A stretch of 64,000 bases of DNA, from assembly GCA_013397115.1 (NCBI GenBank), contig VWZW01002564.1, positions 125,183 through 189,182 of the forward strand, in the 5' to 3' direction. The notes beneath the pieces were generated by a model. That model searched no databases and was not told the origin of the DNA. It was given only the letters and a program-made list of their open reading frames with translations. A program made the translations under genes and the position numbers. Below, one piece after another: positions 32,601 to 44,874 of this stretch; within the stretch, counting starts at the first letter, position 1; each line of letters begins with the position of its first letter. The stretch is from Edolisoma coerulescens (Eukaryota; Chordata; Aves; Passeriformes; Campephagidae).

Positions 32601-35600
32601 AAAAGCAGCATAATTTCAAGCTGCTTGGATATCATCCTTCAGGAAAGGCCCTGGGGGCAAGGGAACAGCAAATTGAACATGAGCCAACAATGTGCCCTCA
32701 AAGCAAAGGCCACTGAGGGTTACCAGGGAGGAGCAGGCTGAGGGAGCTGCAGCTCCTGGGGAGGTGCACCCAGGGTGCAGTGTTCAGTTTGGGGCTCCCC
32801 AGTGCAAGGGAGATGTGGGGCTGCTGGACAGAGTCCAGCAAAGTGCCACTGAAATGATGGAGGGACTGGAGTATCTCTCCTGTGAAGAAAGGCTGAGAGA
32901 GCTGGGACTGTTCAGCCTGGAAAAGAGAAGGTTCAGACAGAACATCATCAGTGTGTGGAAATAAAGGAAGGAGAGTGCAGAGAAGACAGAGGTAATGCTT
33001 TTTAGTGGTACACAGTGATGGGACAAGAAGCAGTGGGTACAAACTGAAACACAGGGTTTTGCCTGAACATCAGTGAACACTTCTTTTACTGTGAGTGATG
33101 GAGCACTGCACAGGTTGCACAGAGAGGTGGTGGGGTCTCCATCCTTGGAGACACTCAGAAGCTGTCTGGATGGGGTCCTGGGCCTCCTGCTGTAGTTGAC
33201 CCTCCTGAGCATTTGGAGTTGGACCAGCTGACCTACAGAGGTGTCTTCCAACCTCAACCATTCTGTGACCCTGAAGTGTCTGACCAGGTTAAGAGACAAA
33301 ATAATTGCATTTTTACATCAGCTTCCAGGAGATGGTGCTGAGTAAAAGACCTGCCTTCTGTTTGAGGGGTTGGTTGGCTCATAATTTCATCTCTTTCATT
33401 ACCTTCTTCCCTGATGGCAGCTCAGATGACTGGAAGTGGCATTCTGTGCTGTGGTCCAGTTGACAAGTTGGTGATCAGCCAAAGGTTGGACTCGATGATC
33501 TTGGAGGTCTTTTCCAACCTAAATGATTCTGCAGTTCAAATAATAAAATGCAGCTCTGTTTGCAAGCGATAATTTTGATTTGCTTGTTCCTTCTTGTAGT
33601 CAACAGCATAAGCTTTCTTTAAAAAATAACAAAAATTTGGAATGGGCTATTTGTTTTTATCTACAGATGATGATTTTCTCACCATTCATCCACAGTGGAG
33701 TTCTCGATGCTCAAACATTATTTCTGTCTTGTGTCTCCAGATGTATCTTGTTCTCTCTTCCTTCTTTGAGAACAGCCACTGCTATTCCTTGTTTGACATT
33801 CACAGCTGACTGTACCACCTGTAATTCCTCCTTCTGTCCTGCCCCTGTGCCCTTTTGTCTGCAAACTCTGCAGCAGCCACACGGAAGATGTAAGAGGAAT
33901 TTTTCTCAATGCAAACCTGGATGTTCAGGTGATGTCATCCCTTTGTAGAGCAGTCAGCAAAAACTGCTGACTTGAAGTGCTGAGTGAGGAGCAAAGTTGG
34001 AGCTGCTAACTCAGAAATAGGCCTGTGATTCATTTCGGAAGAACATCCCGTGAAGTGCTTGCTCTTTATGAGACAAAGCAGAGACGAAGGATGAAGTGTG
34101 GGCAGGATGAACTCAGAAATAAATTTTTCCTTCCAGAAGCCAAGTGCAGTGTATTTGGGCAGGAAAAATGAGGCTCCATCTGCTTTCCTTCCTGCACATC
34201 TGTCTCCGAATTTGGAACAACTGTCTCTTGCAGGTTGAACGTACTCTTGCCTCCACTTGCCTGTTCTTGGGGCGCTTGGGATTGAAGAGCATCATCTGGC
34301 TCTTCTCTCTGTGGTGTTGTCTCCTATGAGCTGTGTCAGGAGGAACTGAGCAGTAGGCACAGGGGTATTTCCTCTCGTGTTCTGCTGAAACTGTGACTTA
34401 CTGCCTTGAGGTTTATAAGCAAGCCTTGCTAAATGCTACGGGTATTGCTCTTAATCTGATAGCTTCACACTGCAATAATTATGTCATAAGTAAAGGGAAG
34501 TCCTGGTGTTCCAGTTCTTGTGTTTTTATTGTAGGTGGACCTATTACAAAAAGGGCTTAATACAATCTAACCTGAACCACCACATATAAATTTACATGAC
34601 AAAGCTTTTCACTACATTTTGTGTCTTCTTCTATTGTTAAAACTCTGGGTATAAAAGAATAAATTAATATTGGGAGTAAAGTTTTATTTCTTGCAATTTC
34701 CTTTGTTGTAAAATCAGCCTGTAACAGGAACCTTTTATGTAAATGACACTGCCTAGATTTGCATAATATTCTAAAAGCATAAGAATTAATGTTGGCTTTA
34801 ACACGAAGTAAGGAGTTCTAAATAACTTTATTGGGTTATTCTTTTTTGAAGTAGAGCTAATACAAAGTTTAGAAGATTATATTTACAAGAAAAGAAATTT
34901 ACATTGATATATTACTGTTTGGTATAACCATATTTGAAATTAAATTGTGGAGATCTTGCTAATTCCATCACTTCTCCCCATGGCGAAAATTCAATCTGTA
35001 AAGTAGCTCTAATAGCTGTATCTCGTGGTCTGACAGAATGATACATCATTTGTACTGCTCCTTTGCCCCTCCTGGTTTGCTAAGAATGTCACCTACTGTT
35101 CTGGCTGGAATGAAAACCAAGGCAACTGTGAGAAAGCCAGGAAATGCAGACATATGTCTTCCAAAGATAAATGGAATGTTCTGCCCTGTGCACCCCCAGC
35201 ACTAGGTGGTAGCTGGGGTTTAAAACCTGCTCTGTGTGAGATGCCTTGTACTGATCCCCGTTCCCCAGCGCACAGTAATGCGCTGCCTTCGGGCCAGACA
35301 AGGCACCAGCTGGACCTAGCAAACTTCTCCTCTTGCTGTAGTGGCTGACTTTTCTTTCTTTCAAATGTTGACTGGATGAAGGATCTGACAGTTTGTGAAG
35401 GCTGACTCAGTGCTTAAAAAGGTCCTCTGGTGTAGCATCCTCATAGTCACCATGAAATGTTTGTTTTCACAGAGACCACAGCACCTGCTCAGCCTGCTCA
35501 GGAGGAGTTTGACAATTCCACCTACAAGAACCTGCAGCACCACGAATATCACACTTACACCTTCCATGATTATATCGCTGTCCTCTCAAAGTACAGGCAG

Positions 35601-35639
35601 CCTCAGCCATCCTCTGGAAGACCATCACCAAGGCACTGA
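26605..35639 (+). CDS. NDUFV3: NDUFV3, NADH:ubiquinone oxidoreductase (complex I) accessory subunit V3 (whole gene, 4 exons)
   Basis: NDUFV3 is a small accessory subunit of the NADH-oxidising N module of mitochondrial complex I, bound on the matrix side near NDUFV1/NDUFV2. The exons are 26605-26655, 27485-27551, 30791-31747 and 35473-35639, with matching phases. The N-terminus is Ala/Arg-rich without acidic residues for 16 positions, as in a mitochondrial presequence. The last exon carries the family signature FDNSTYKNLQHHEYHTYTF and ends PQPSSGRPSPRH, as human ends PQPSSGRESPRH. Exons 2 and 3 both end after the first base of a codon, so exon 3 can be skipped in frame. This gives a short protein of about 94 residues or a long one of about 413. 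Human has the same two forms. Two polyadenylation signals follow at 35728 and 35735. The exon 1-2 region is damaged by misassembly. Confidence 0.95.
26631..26817. repeat. 187-bp exact duplicate, copy A
   Basis: Identical to 27361-27547. It spans the end of NDUFV3 exon 1, intron 1 and most of exon 2, and ends at a single N. Zero divergence, including in the intron, points to an assembly artefact. Confidence 0.9.
26755..26817 (+). pseudogene. NDUFV3: NDUFV3 exon 2, first (truncated) copy: assembly duplicate
   Basis: After acceptor ccttgcag the sequence is identical to the complete exon at 27485 but stops at a single N (26818), four bases before the donor. Copies 26631-26817 and 27361-27547 match base for base over 187 bp. 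I read this as one exon represented twice in the assembly, not a second exon. Confidence 0.85.
26819..27359. other. 541-bp N-bounded contig, probably misplaced
   Basis: Flanked by one N on each side and inserted between the two duplicates. The left 300 bp is an AT/GT-rich low-complexity tract (repeated ATATATAC and TATGTGTG units). The right 135 bp is strongly CpG-rich. The two halves look unlike each other and unlike intron 2. I recognise no coding sequence in it on either strand. Confidence 0.75.
27361..27547. repeat. 187-bp exact duplicate, copy B
   Basis: Begins directly after a single N (27360) in the middle of NDUFV3 exon 1 and continues through a complete exon 2 into intron 2. This is probably the true continuation of the locus. 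Confidence 0.9.
27485..27551 (+). CDS. NDUFV3: NDUFV3 exon 2 (complete copy)
   Basis: The acceptor is gtcccttgcag and the donor is AAAGA|gtaaga. It encodes VLQLEARGLCTKPVGTGMAP, then Pro-Lys and the first base of a split codon. The human exon here carries the end of the presequence and LQEAQVFRGLAST. Conservation is low, as is usual for presequences, but the phase joins exon 3 (A|AT, Asn) and exon 4 (A|AG, Lys) equally well. Confidence 0.88.
27765..27820. repeat. AT/GT microsatellite in NDUFV3 intron 2
   Basis: TATATATGTGTGTATATATA-type sequence. It resembles the low-complexity part of the misplaced contig at 26860-27115, which might explain how that contig was recruited here. Confidence 0.8.
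27860..28045 (+). mobile_element. CR1 LINE 3' fragment in NDUFV3 intron 2
   Basis: Contains 'ggaatggcttaaaactgaga', 'aggccctggcacaggctgcc' and 'catccctggaagtgttttta'. It is truncated before the usual 3' tail. A stray 'ttcaaggccaggctggatgg' block sits at its left end, as if the copy were rearranged. Confidence 0.82.
30791..31747 (+). CDS. NDUFV3: NDUFV3 exon 3, long-isoform cassette exon
   Basis: A 957-bp (319-codon) open exon. The acceptor is tgccgtttcctag and the donor is ATAGAGG|gtacac. It is rich in Ser, Lys and Glu with no predicted globular domain. About 97 residues in there is a Ser/acidic run (SSSSSSESDSSSDSEDEN) that looks like a casein-kinase target. Two related motifs, VVAFPQRG and VEFPRRDP, lie about 60 residues apart. 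Basic KxKK-type stretches follow. In mammals the long NDUFV3 isoform made by including this exon is tissue-restricted. Its length being a multiple of three, with equal phase at both ends, supports regulated skipping here. It continues open past the donor to a stop at 31822, so intron retention would add 25 residues. Confidence 0.92.
32640..33275 (+). mobile_element. Long CR1 LINE 3' fragment in NDUFV3 intron 3
   Basis: About 630 bp: 'gcagctcctggggaggtgca' region, 'gaaaggctgagagagctggg', 'ctgttcagcctggaaaagag', 'aggtggtggggtctccatcc', ending 'cttccaacctcaaccattct'. Interrupted by several stop codons in all frames. Confidence 0.87.
33450..33540 (+). mobile_element. CR1 LINE tail remnant
   Basis: Only the terminal 90 bp: 'ggttggactcgatgatcttg', 'gaggtcttttccaacctaaa', 'tgattctgcag'. 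This tail variant matches the copy at 46365-46615. Confidence 0.78.
35473..35639 (+). CDS. NDUFV3: NDUFV3 exon 4 (conserved C-terminal domain)
   Basis: The acceptor is tgttttcacag. The exon reads ETTAPAQPAQEEFDNSTYK, then NLQHHEYHTYTFHDYIAVLS and KYRQPQPSSGRPSPRH-stop. Human ends PFDNTTYKNLQHHDYSTYTF, then SKFRMPQPSSGRESPRH. This is the part shared by both isoforms and the part ordered in complex I structures. The stop is at 35637-35639. Confidence 0.97.
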
Positions 35640-35727
35640 AAGAACCACATTTATAGCAAACATCCAGGCAGGATGGTGAATTGTTCTATTTAGCACTGTT
35701 GCTTCATCTGTATAATTTAAAGCAGAT

Positions 35728-35740
35728 AATAAATAATAAA
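35728..35740 (+). terminator. NDUFV3: NDUFV3 polyadenylation signals
   Basis: Two AATAAA hexamers, at 35728-35733 and 35735-35740, lie about 90-100 bases after the stop codon. This gives a short 3' untranslated region. Confidence 0.75.
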
Positions 35741-38700
35741 GGCATAATAACTTTTGAACAGTTCTTCCTGGCTCTTGGAGTCCCTCACTTCTTGACTTCT
35801 GTGAGTGAACTGCAAATGAATCATCACTGAATAAAAATATATTTTCTACCTCTCCATATATATTATTTGGTGATAGTGTAAAAAAGTCCTGACTTTTCAG
35901 TGTCGCCAAACTTTTGATACCGACCATTCTCACAGGACCATGTCAGAGAATCCCCTGGGATTCAACTGCCTGTGGAATATGAGCCATGGTTTAATTTGGT
36001 GGTGTTGTCACTGTACTGCAGTGGGCTGTGCTCCTTGCACACAAATGTGTTCCCAGCTCTGAAGAGGTTCTGTTTATTCTGGATTTGGGAGTTAAAATCA
36101 TTGGCTGGGAGCAGCACAAGAAGTATTTGTCTCCTGTGGCAAAAGTGAATGTTTTGTGTTAGTGGAGGAATGCAGGTTTATGTAATGTGATTGAAACATC
36201 TCAAAACCTCTGCTCTTGTAAAGGGAGAACAGAACATACAACTTTATTTAATCATCTGTTGGGGGCTCCAGCATCCAGGTTCTGCAGTAATTGAAATAAT
36301 TTAAAATGTAAGAGGATCTCAGTGGGCACTTCCTCATGGACTTTACTGTGTTGATTGAGGAAAAAAACCTATTTCTATGGATAGAAACACTTGAATGTTA
36401 TTTTTAAATGTGGTGAAAATATCGTAAGGGTAAAACCAACTCCTGATACTAATTGCTGGGAGTATGTTTCATTTCCCCCTTCTTTTTTCCCCTCAGTAAA
36501 AGTTAAAATTGCTGTCCAGCCTCAGTCTTGCTCTGCAGAAAATGTGAGCCATGAGCCACTTCTTAATACACATTATCAGCAGTTACAGTTGGTCTCAGAA
36601 AATGTTGTATTTCCATCCTATTAGTAACAGTCTTCTGCCTTCTGGGAAAATCGCCTTGATGGCCACCAGCTGTTGTGGGTTTAGTTCCATTTTGGCTTCA
36701 TGTTCATTTTGGGGTTTTTTGGAGTTAACTGGCCTTTAAGCAGTTCTTGCAATAACTCCAGCATTTTCCATCACCTGTCTGTATTCTTTCAAGCAACAGA
36801 CCAGGCAAGATCAAAGAGAAAACAGAGTCAGCTTTAGGAGTCTATCTGGATATTGGATGTGAATCCCTGGGTGCAATTAGTAGAGCAGATATTTTATACT
36901 CTAACTTGGCAAAAATGTGGTAAGAAGGATCAAGAGGCCTACATCAATTTGCTGCGTAGAATTTTAAGTCAGAAACCCCTGGCAAGCAATTTTATTGTCC
37001 TGTAAAAAATAAAGAGCATGTTGGTGACTCCAACTGAAATTTAGAAATCTGTTAAATGTATAAATCCACGTGCTGAGGAATAAAGAGCAGAACGTCACTC
37101 GGAGACACCAATGGTCCCATGTACACTGTACTTGTAAAAGGGAGAGAAATTTTTCTGCTAACATTAAAAACATGAAAGAATCGGGGTCTTCCTTTATGAA
37201 GGGCCCACAGGAGGGCCCCAGTAGAGCTGCTGTGATTTGTTATTACCTGAGACTCCATGGAGTAACCTGAGCCCCACAGCTCAGAGCTGCACTGGTGCTG
37301 AACTGTGCTCTGAGCTGCTCTGTGATTACAGGAGGAGGCTGCGAATTGTCAGACTCGAAGCAGTAAAAGTGAAATGTGTATTTACTCAGCCTGCCCACGG
37401 TAGCTGTCACTGGTGGCTGCTGGGAGTCAGTCAGGGTGTTGTTGCTCACCTCGTGCCCTTTTTATTTCTCAGGAGGGTTGGTGTTCTAAACAGGGACTGA
37501 ATCAGCCCAGGAGGAGTGGGTTGAGGTAGAAATGGATCTCGCTTTCAGTCAACTCCCACCCTCTGCTCAGCTGCGTTTCTAACTAAGAAGATTCTAATCT
37601 GGTTCTGGGACGGGCATTTTGCTACACTTGTTTCATGACCACAGCAAAAATTAATGGTGGATGCCTTTTCTATCCATGTAATTCTGCCTTGGTGTCTTCT
37701 GGTGATCCTTCTGCGCCTCTGAAATGAAGCTGGAAGTCAAATAACTTCAAAACTCTTGCGATGCCAGGCTTAGGTTTGCCCTGCTCAGTGAACCAGTCTG
37801 CTCTGGGAAGGGCAGATAATGCAAGGAAGGCACCAAGACTTTTTCCCACTGCGGTGTTTTCCTGGACTTCAATAAAAGGCTTCATTTTTTTGTCCTTGGT
37901 TATTATCAGATGTTGCTGTGTTTGAGTCATGTGCTAACACTTACATTTCAAGCAGGATGTGACACAACATACTCAAATTCTGTAACGTTAGTAACTTTGT
38001 CTTGCTGTGCTAGGCACTTGTCAGATAAGTCAGGGACCTTGTTTGGAAGAATGTGTAATCCAGGATACTAACATAATTCCTGGAAAACCTCAAATGTGAA
38101 AGAGATTAAGTCTCAGCTTAGTCACTGTGAAAACCAGCTGTTCAGACCCAGCACAGACTTCAGAAGTGGGGTTTTCAATGCAAATTGCATTACTGGGGGA
38201 GTACAGGAAAATATGGAAAGTGGAATTCACTAACCTCTCATTGAAACCTCTCATTGAAAAGATGAAGCAACCACTTTCCTTGTCAAAGGGAATGGGTTTT
38301 AAACTTAATGTCTTTTTTTTTCCCAAGTGTAACAAACTGCTAAGAAAATTGCTTTCCATAATTTTCTCACATTTAGACCTTTTAAAGTAATTTTGAGCCC
38401 AGAAGGTTCTGGATGGCCACTGGAAACCCACTAATCCAAGGTCCAGAAGTGGTACTGTGAACAGAGCTTGTGGTGATCACTTTAGGTATTACAAGTTCAA
38501 GACTTTTTTGGTCCTTCTGGTGCTTCCTGTGGCCTCCAGTCGTGGTAAGAACTGAAATCTATAAGGATCTCTTCAAGTTTTCTTTCAAATTTGGGAAATG
38601 AGACTTTTAACTGAGTGCACTGACAGATCTTCCACAGTCCATCCCCAACGTTCAACCATCAGAACACATCCAGTAAGCCCTAAAAACCTGCCCCAGCCCC

Positions 38701-38854
38701 TTTCTCTCACCACAAGAGATGCCATTATCGTGCACTGCTTGTCTGTTCCAAACAGTTTGAATTCCTGGTGGGTCCAATCAATGGCTGGTGTGCAGAGGGC
38801 GAGCAGAAAACACTCCCAGTATCCTGTGTAGCATCATAACATCAGAATTGTGCA

Positions 38855-39200
38855 AGCTGAGGTTGGAAGGGAAGTCCTGAGATGATCAGTCAGTCCTCTG
38901 CTCTGCAGCAGGTGCAATTAGATCAGGTTGCCCTGGACCTTGTCCAGTTGAGTTCTGAATATACTCAAGGACGGAGATCCTACAGTCTCTCTGGTCACCT
39001 TCTCCAGCATTTGGACCCCCTCTTGTGGTTTAAAAGACAGACAAAAAACCTTTACCTGTTGTCTCATTGGAACTTTTTGTTTCCTGACGCTGATCCTTCC
39101 TCCACACCTCTGGCAAGCCTGGCTTTGTCCTTTCTGCACCCTCCAAGGAGGTGGGTAAAGGTGGCAATAATGTCCCCCTTATTGTCCCCTTCAGACCAGG
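38855..39200 (-). mobile_element. CR1 LINE fragment (diverged)
   Basis: Contains 'gctgaggttggaagggaagt', 'gttgccctggaccttgtcca' and 'ctctctggtcaccttctcca'. Reverse orientation and more diverged than other copies. Confidence 0.72.
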
Positions 39201-39513
39201 TTACTTCTGCAACACCCGAGTGATTGACTCCATAACCAGGGTGTTCTTGTGCTGTAGCTTTGTTTAGTTGTTTTAATTCTATCCTTTTAGAGAAACTCCT
39301 CTAAACTCTGTGTAATATTCATTAAACTCTTAGGATTTTAAACAAAATATCCCACCAAGTTTCCAGACCATCCTTCTCCTCTCGTGTGGTTCTATTTAAT
39401 GGAATTGTAAATACTTTCTTCTATGATTCTATGGTTTCAGTGCTTAGATATTATCCTTAATGTGGAGCTCAGTATCACTCATAATACAATCTACTAATAT
39501 TTTTGAGCTTCCC

Positions 39514-39554
39514 TTTCTTTTCTTTTTTTCCTTTTTTTTTTTTTTTTTCTTTTT

Positions 39555-39633
<79 letters not shown>
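39514..39633. repeat. Long poly-T tract
   Basis: About 120 bp of almost pure T, with an uninterrupted run of 58 T at 39557-39614 and only scattered C. It gives a spurious poly-phenylalanine ORF. It could be the tail of a minus-strand retrocopy or an over-extended homopolymer. No recognisable retrogene abuts it. Confidence 0.92.
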
Positions 39634-42600
39634 GCCTACAAACATTCAATTACTCTTGGAAATTCATACCCACCTCTGGAAGTCTTGGATATGTGGCAGT
39701 TTGGGGTTAGAAAAGACTGTATTAATGCACAGTTAGGGACACAAGTTTAAGTACATGCGTTTATAATAAAATATCCCAAAACCTTTGGCTCTGTGTATGG
39801 ATTCAGTGGGTCAAATCTCAAAATTTATTTTGGTCTCTCCTGCCCTTTAACTGCAAAACAGATTGACAGGAACATGTTTCTGTAAATCTGTAGCATCACA
39901 GAATACAGCCTATGTGCATTTTAACTTCTAACACTCACAGAGCCCGTGCCACGTGTCTGAGTTAAAATCAACGCCTAAAATCCTTAGTGGGGTTGTTTTT
40001 GTTACTCCAGTCTGAAATGTGGCTCAAATGGCAGTGCCCCTTCCCAAACAGACAGTTCCTACAGCAGTAATGTAAAGAAAGAGCTAATGTAGATTATTTA
40101 TTCTTTCTTTTTTTTGTTGTTGGTTGAGCTTTTGCTTCATTTTCTGCTTTTGTCTCCCATTTGTCCATGACAGTGAGGTGCTCCTGCTATTCCATTTGGC
40201 CATGAGGGTGGGTACACTTGGTTCCTAAAATGTGTGACAGCATCTCTCTGGCAGTGGAGAGGGAAGGTGCAAGCCACGACACAGCTTGTGCTACACAAAT
40301 GCTCATGTCGTGCCTCAAAGAAGGGAGCAAGAATTACACTTCCCTGGAGGCTTGGAAAGGGACTTGAGAGCACCACCCCTCCATCCTTCCACTGCTCATT
40401 TCCAGGTGCTCCTTTTCCAAAGGGCATCTCCCATGCTTTTTTTTTTTAGTTTAAAATCACGCCAGACAAGGCCATTCTGAGCTGTATGGGTGTTTCCCAA
40501 ACTCTCCTGGGGTATTCCTAAAAGTGAGCTGCATCCTATAGTAGTTTGAGGACTGGGAGAAATGTGAGGGGAGCTGGAAAGAAACTCAGAATACAGAATA
40601 CAGAACAAAAATGTAGGAACTGAGAGCAAGGATGGTCCTTATGACTCAGGTGTTGGACTGGATCATTTGCAAGACCTCTGGCTGCCTGGCAAGTTGCATA
40701 ATTCCTTAGGTTCTCATCCTTATTTTATAGATGAGGAGTTACTGGTCCCAACTTTCTCTTTGTATATCACATCTATTTAGCGAGCAACTCAGAATAAAAA
40801 CTGGTAAAAACTGGGAAAGATTTTTTTTCTTCCAGCTTCTGTCTCGGGGGCACACATTGTTTAAGAGCTCCGAGCTAGCTGAGGTTCTCCCAGGAGATGT
40901 GGTGCTTATTAACAGCGTGACAAAAATACACTTCAGATAGGCTGGGCAGAAATGCCAGAGATTTTGAAACTGCATTCAGGCAATGGCAGGGCCGTTGAGA
41001 TACAAAAAAAGCTTTACAACTGTTCCAAATACTTACTAGTGGAAGACTGTTAACAGACAGGAAAAAATGGGGAGGTGTCCAAAACCAGCAATCCACCCTG
41101 GTGAGAAATCCAGCTGCTGGGAAGTGGAATGGTGCTGGAATTCATACCAGGTTGTTGTCTCTGGACACCAGTCAATGGACTCCATCTTTTATATCACCCT
41201 CCCGTTAGCCATAAGAAATCGGTGTTTTTCAGCTCCTTTTCTCTTGGCGGCTGGAAGTGGAGAAGGAGCTTTTTCTCTCAAGTCCTTGCTGAAGAACCAT
41301 TTCAAAGCTGTTGAATTTGGAGTTCAGGGAAGGAACTTCCCTACTCTGCCCCACTCCTGCCTCTTGAAGGTCACCACTGGACTGAGAAAAATCGACCAGT
41401 CTACCCTTCCTTCAGCTGCTCAGCTCCTGCTGTTTGGTTTTTACTGCTGGGCCCAGAGCTGCTTATCTTCACAGTCTTCCTCCCCTCTGAATAACTTCAG
41501 GACTTATCTCTAGAATCAATGGCTGCTTTCTTCTGCACAGTCTTGGGAAACCAGAATCTTTAAAGATCTCCAAAAGGACACCCCATTCCTCCCCCCCCCG
41601 CTTCCATCGCTGCAATTCTGAGATGACCATAAAAAAAGAGAACCGAAGAAAGAAATAATTGGGGGTTCTTTTCCTTGGTGTTGGCTGCACTTTTATGATT
41701 GTGTTTTTTGAGATTTTCCACGCAGCCTCGAGGAATGGGGAAGCTGTTTTTTCGGACGTTCAGATTCCAGGTAACAGCTACAAGATTCCAGCTGCTGCTC
41801 GGGCCTCGGGCTCCGTGATCCTCGCCGATTTATGTGTGCTAATGTTAAGAGATTTGGCAGCACTTCAAGCGAGCGGGTGAAAACAACGTGTTTATTCTAA
41901 GCTTTGCTCTTGCCCTTTGACTTGACAGCGGCTGTGCAAGTGGCCTGGCTGCTCCAGCTCCGCTCCTCCGGAGCATGGGAAAAGCAGGAGCAGCAGCAGG
42001 GAGACAGCTGGCTGGCTGCTGACTTAGAAAGGCATCACTGCGTCACGTCCCGCTGGGTGAGTTATCTTTGCCATCAGAAGGGCCACGATTTTCCTTTTTT
42101 TTTTTAATTTTGTGGGAGGTAGGTGCTCCACAAATTGATGGCGGGGATTTGGTCACGTCGAGTAAAGTGTCCCATCTGTCAGAGGCGAAGTGGGTTTTCA
42201 TCCTTGAAATGTAATGCTTTTCTGAGCCTTAAAAAAAAAAGAACTCTGCTGGACTCCCTTTGAATCCCCTTTAAATGAATGGTTTGTAAACTTGTTAGGA
42301 TTTTAGGATATTAGGGCCTTTCTCATATTTAATGTGTGGATTGTCTGAATGGAAACATTAAAGCCAACACAAGCAATAAAGATGGATTGCCAGTAAAATA
42401 AACAGTTTGGCCTCTGACTGCACAGAGGAAGCAGATCAAGTGAAGAAAACTTTCCTGAAAGTCACTTTTCTGACTGTAAGGCAATTCTAATGGCTGATTC
42501 CTCCTTAAACCTACACTGTTCTCCAGTTTATTAATCCACACATTTAACTTGGTGTGAAAGTGGAAGTTAATTGACATTCTGCTTCCAAAGCAATGCTGGT

Positions 42601-44874
42601 GTTATGATGGGCGCCAAACTGCCACATGAAATACAGAGTAAAAGTGAATGAGAAGCAGTAAGAGGGGTGTTTCTGAGAACCCAAAGAGTTTGCAAATGAT
42701 ACAAATGAACAAACATGAAATCATATTGACATGCATATGGATTGCTAGGAAAATTCTGGCTCTGGATGAATCTCATGGAAAATTTATGGTAATTTCTGTC
42801 ATGCCAGACTTTCGCCTTGTCTCTTTAAAACTCTTATGGTGAAACTCAAGGAGAGGTATGTCTTGCCCAGTTTGTATTTAGTGTTGTAGAGTGTACAAAT
42901 GTAGAGGACTCAGTGGTAGGGAATCACATACGAGGCTCCATCCCTGAAGTCACCCAGCCAGTGAGTGTATTTTACACCTATTTATGTGGAGCGGGCTCAG
43001 CACGTTGCATGAGGAATGTAATGTCCTGGAGGGCTGACTTCATAATTTGTGGCCGTGGATATATTTCCTTCATGAAACCACATTTATGTTTCTTTATTGT
43101 CGTTATTATTTTAAAGGATTTTAACTACTCACAACTCCAGTTTCTTTTTCCATAAGCTTTGCTCTCCTGTCTTCGGTATTCTGATTTTTTAGATTTCAAA
43201 TGGCTAGGCTGCAGTGTTGAGGATCAGGTTGCTGGCTGGAGACATCTGGATGGGTCTGAGATCTGTGCATATCATAATCAGATCTCCTCACTACACATTT
43301 TGAGTCCATGTTCTCATTCTTCCTCTGCATTTCTCGTTGTTTTGTATCCTCTCCGTTTGTATGCAGTCTCATATAATTATATAAAAATGGTTTCCTTAGT
43401 ACCTGAATGAGTTTTTATAGCTTTGCATTCACTTTCTTTCTTTCTTTCCATCATTTCATGGTTAAATAGGTAGAAAAGTTAGGTAATATGTACACAGGGA
43501 CTGCTCCACCAGACTGGAGCTCTGAGTATCTCTGTTAACATGTGCTGAAGCCAAAGAAGTTTACAGCATGCAGAGGGAAAAGGTTATTGTTAGTGTAACT
43601 GAATAAGTATTAGGGTTAATATATAATGTATAGGTCTATGTAATGGATAGTTTTTATTAATCATAAAATGTTCAAATGACTTGCAGATGTCTGACTGCTG
43701 CAGCTGTTGCAGACCCTGTAATGGCATTAGGCTCTGACTCAGAGAGCAGCTCCTTTGCCAAGAGATTCTGCCAGTGGCTGCAGCTGTGATATTCCCATTG
43801 AAAAAAGGACTGTCAGCAGTGGAAGTGGTGATACAAAACGGAAGGGGAGGATGAGAAAGGGGCAAGGCTGGCTCTAGGTATGACAGGAAAATGGAGGTTC
43901 TGAAAGCTTCCATTTTTCCATGTTTAACTGCCTCAGTAGTGTCCTACCACTGCGCTTACTAGGGAAGCAGCTGGAATTTATAGTCACCACAGATTCTGGC
44001 TACATGCAGCTTGTGTTATACTAATTGAGGGGAAAAGCACAAAGCACCAAACCTTTGATAATGTAAAACCTTGTTCCCAAGTTTTCAAAAAGAAAGAATG
44101 TCCCTAAAAGCAGACAGGATTGAATCTCACCGTGCAAACGCAGTCTGTCGCACAAACTGTGCAGCACGGGAGCTCGGCTGCTTGCTGCCTGTGGAGACTG
44201 TGGAGCCAGGGAATATCTTCCTTGGCAGCCAAAGGAATGCCAGCATCCTGAAAAAGTACTGAGGAAAAAAAATCCGCTGAGTGTCTCATGGTTGTTTTCC
44301 TGTGTCTGATTGAAGTGAAGAAAATAATGAAGATTGACATGCAAAGTAGGCACGCGTTCTATACGTGGGATGTTGTGCTGAGACAAACACGCTGCGTTTG
44401 AAACAGCTTTTTGATTCCTGTGTGACTGGAAAAGCAAAAGCATGACCATTTTTAGGAGAGAATTGGAGAAGGCAGTGCAGAATAAAAGCACAATTTTGAC
44501 TGGGTTTGGTGATAATTGTCAGAAAGTAGAATTGAGGGAAACAAACCCTGGAGGCAGCTGAACTGTAAATCTCTGAAATGGGGAAGGAGCAGAGCAAGAG
44601 CCACCTCTCAATGAAGAGCGGACTTCATCGCTGCCTTTAAACTACTTACGGAGTGTAGGGCTTAGTCATGACATGGACTGCAGTGCTGGTCCTGCTCTGT
44701 GAACCTACAAAGCCAGAAGCAGTATTGTTTCTGGCACTTTTTGAAAGGTCTCTGCTGATTCCAGTGTGTTCTCTCTGCCCATGATCAGTGCTGTATTTAT
44801 GACAGTAAAGCTATCAAAATATGCTGGGTGACCTAATTGTGGCTTTCCAGTACCTGAATGGAGCCTACAAGAGA

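Larger units (their letters stand above)
31748..35472 (+). other. NDUFV3: NDUFV3 intron 3
   Basis: About 3.7 kb between the cassette exon and the last exon. It carries a long CR1 3' fragment (32640-33275) and a short CR1 tail (33450-33540). Nothing else is recognised. Confidence 0.8.

Noticed and set aside
39460..39750. Poly-phenylalanine ORF
   Set aside because: Translation of the poly-T tract.
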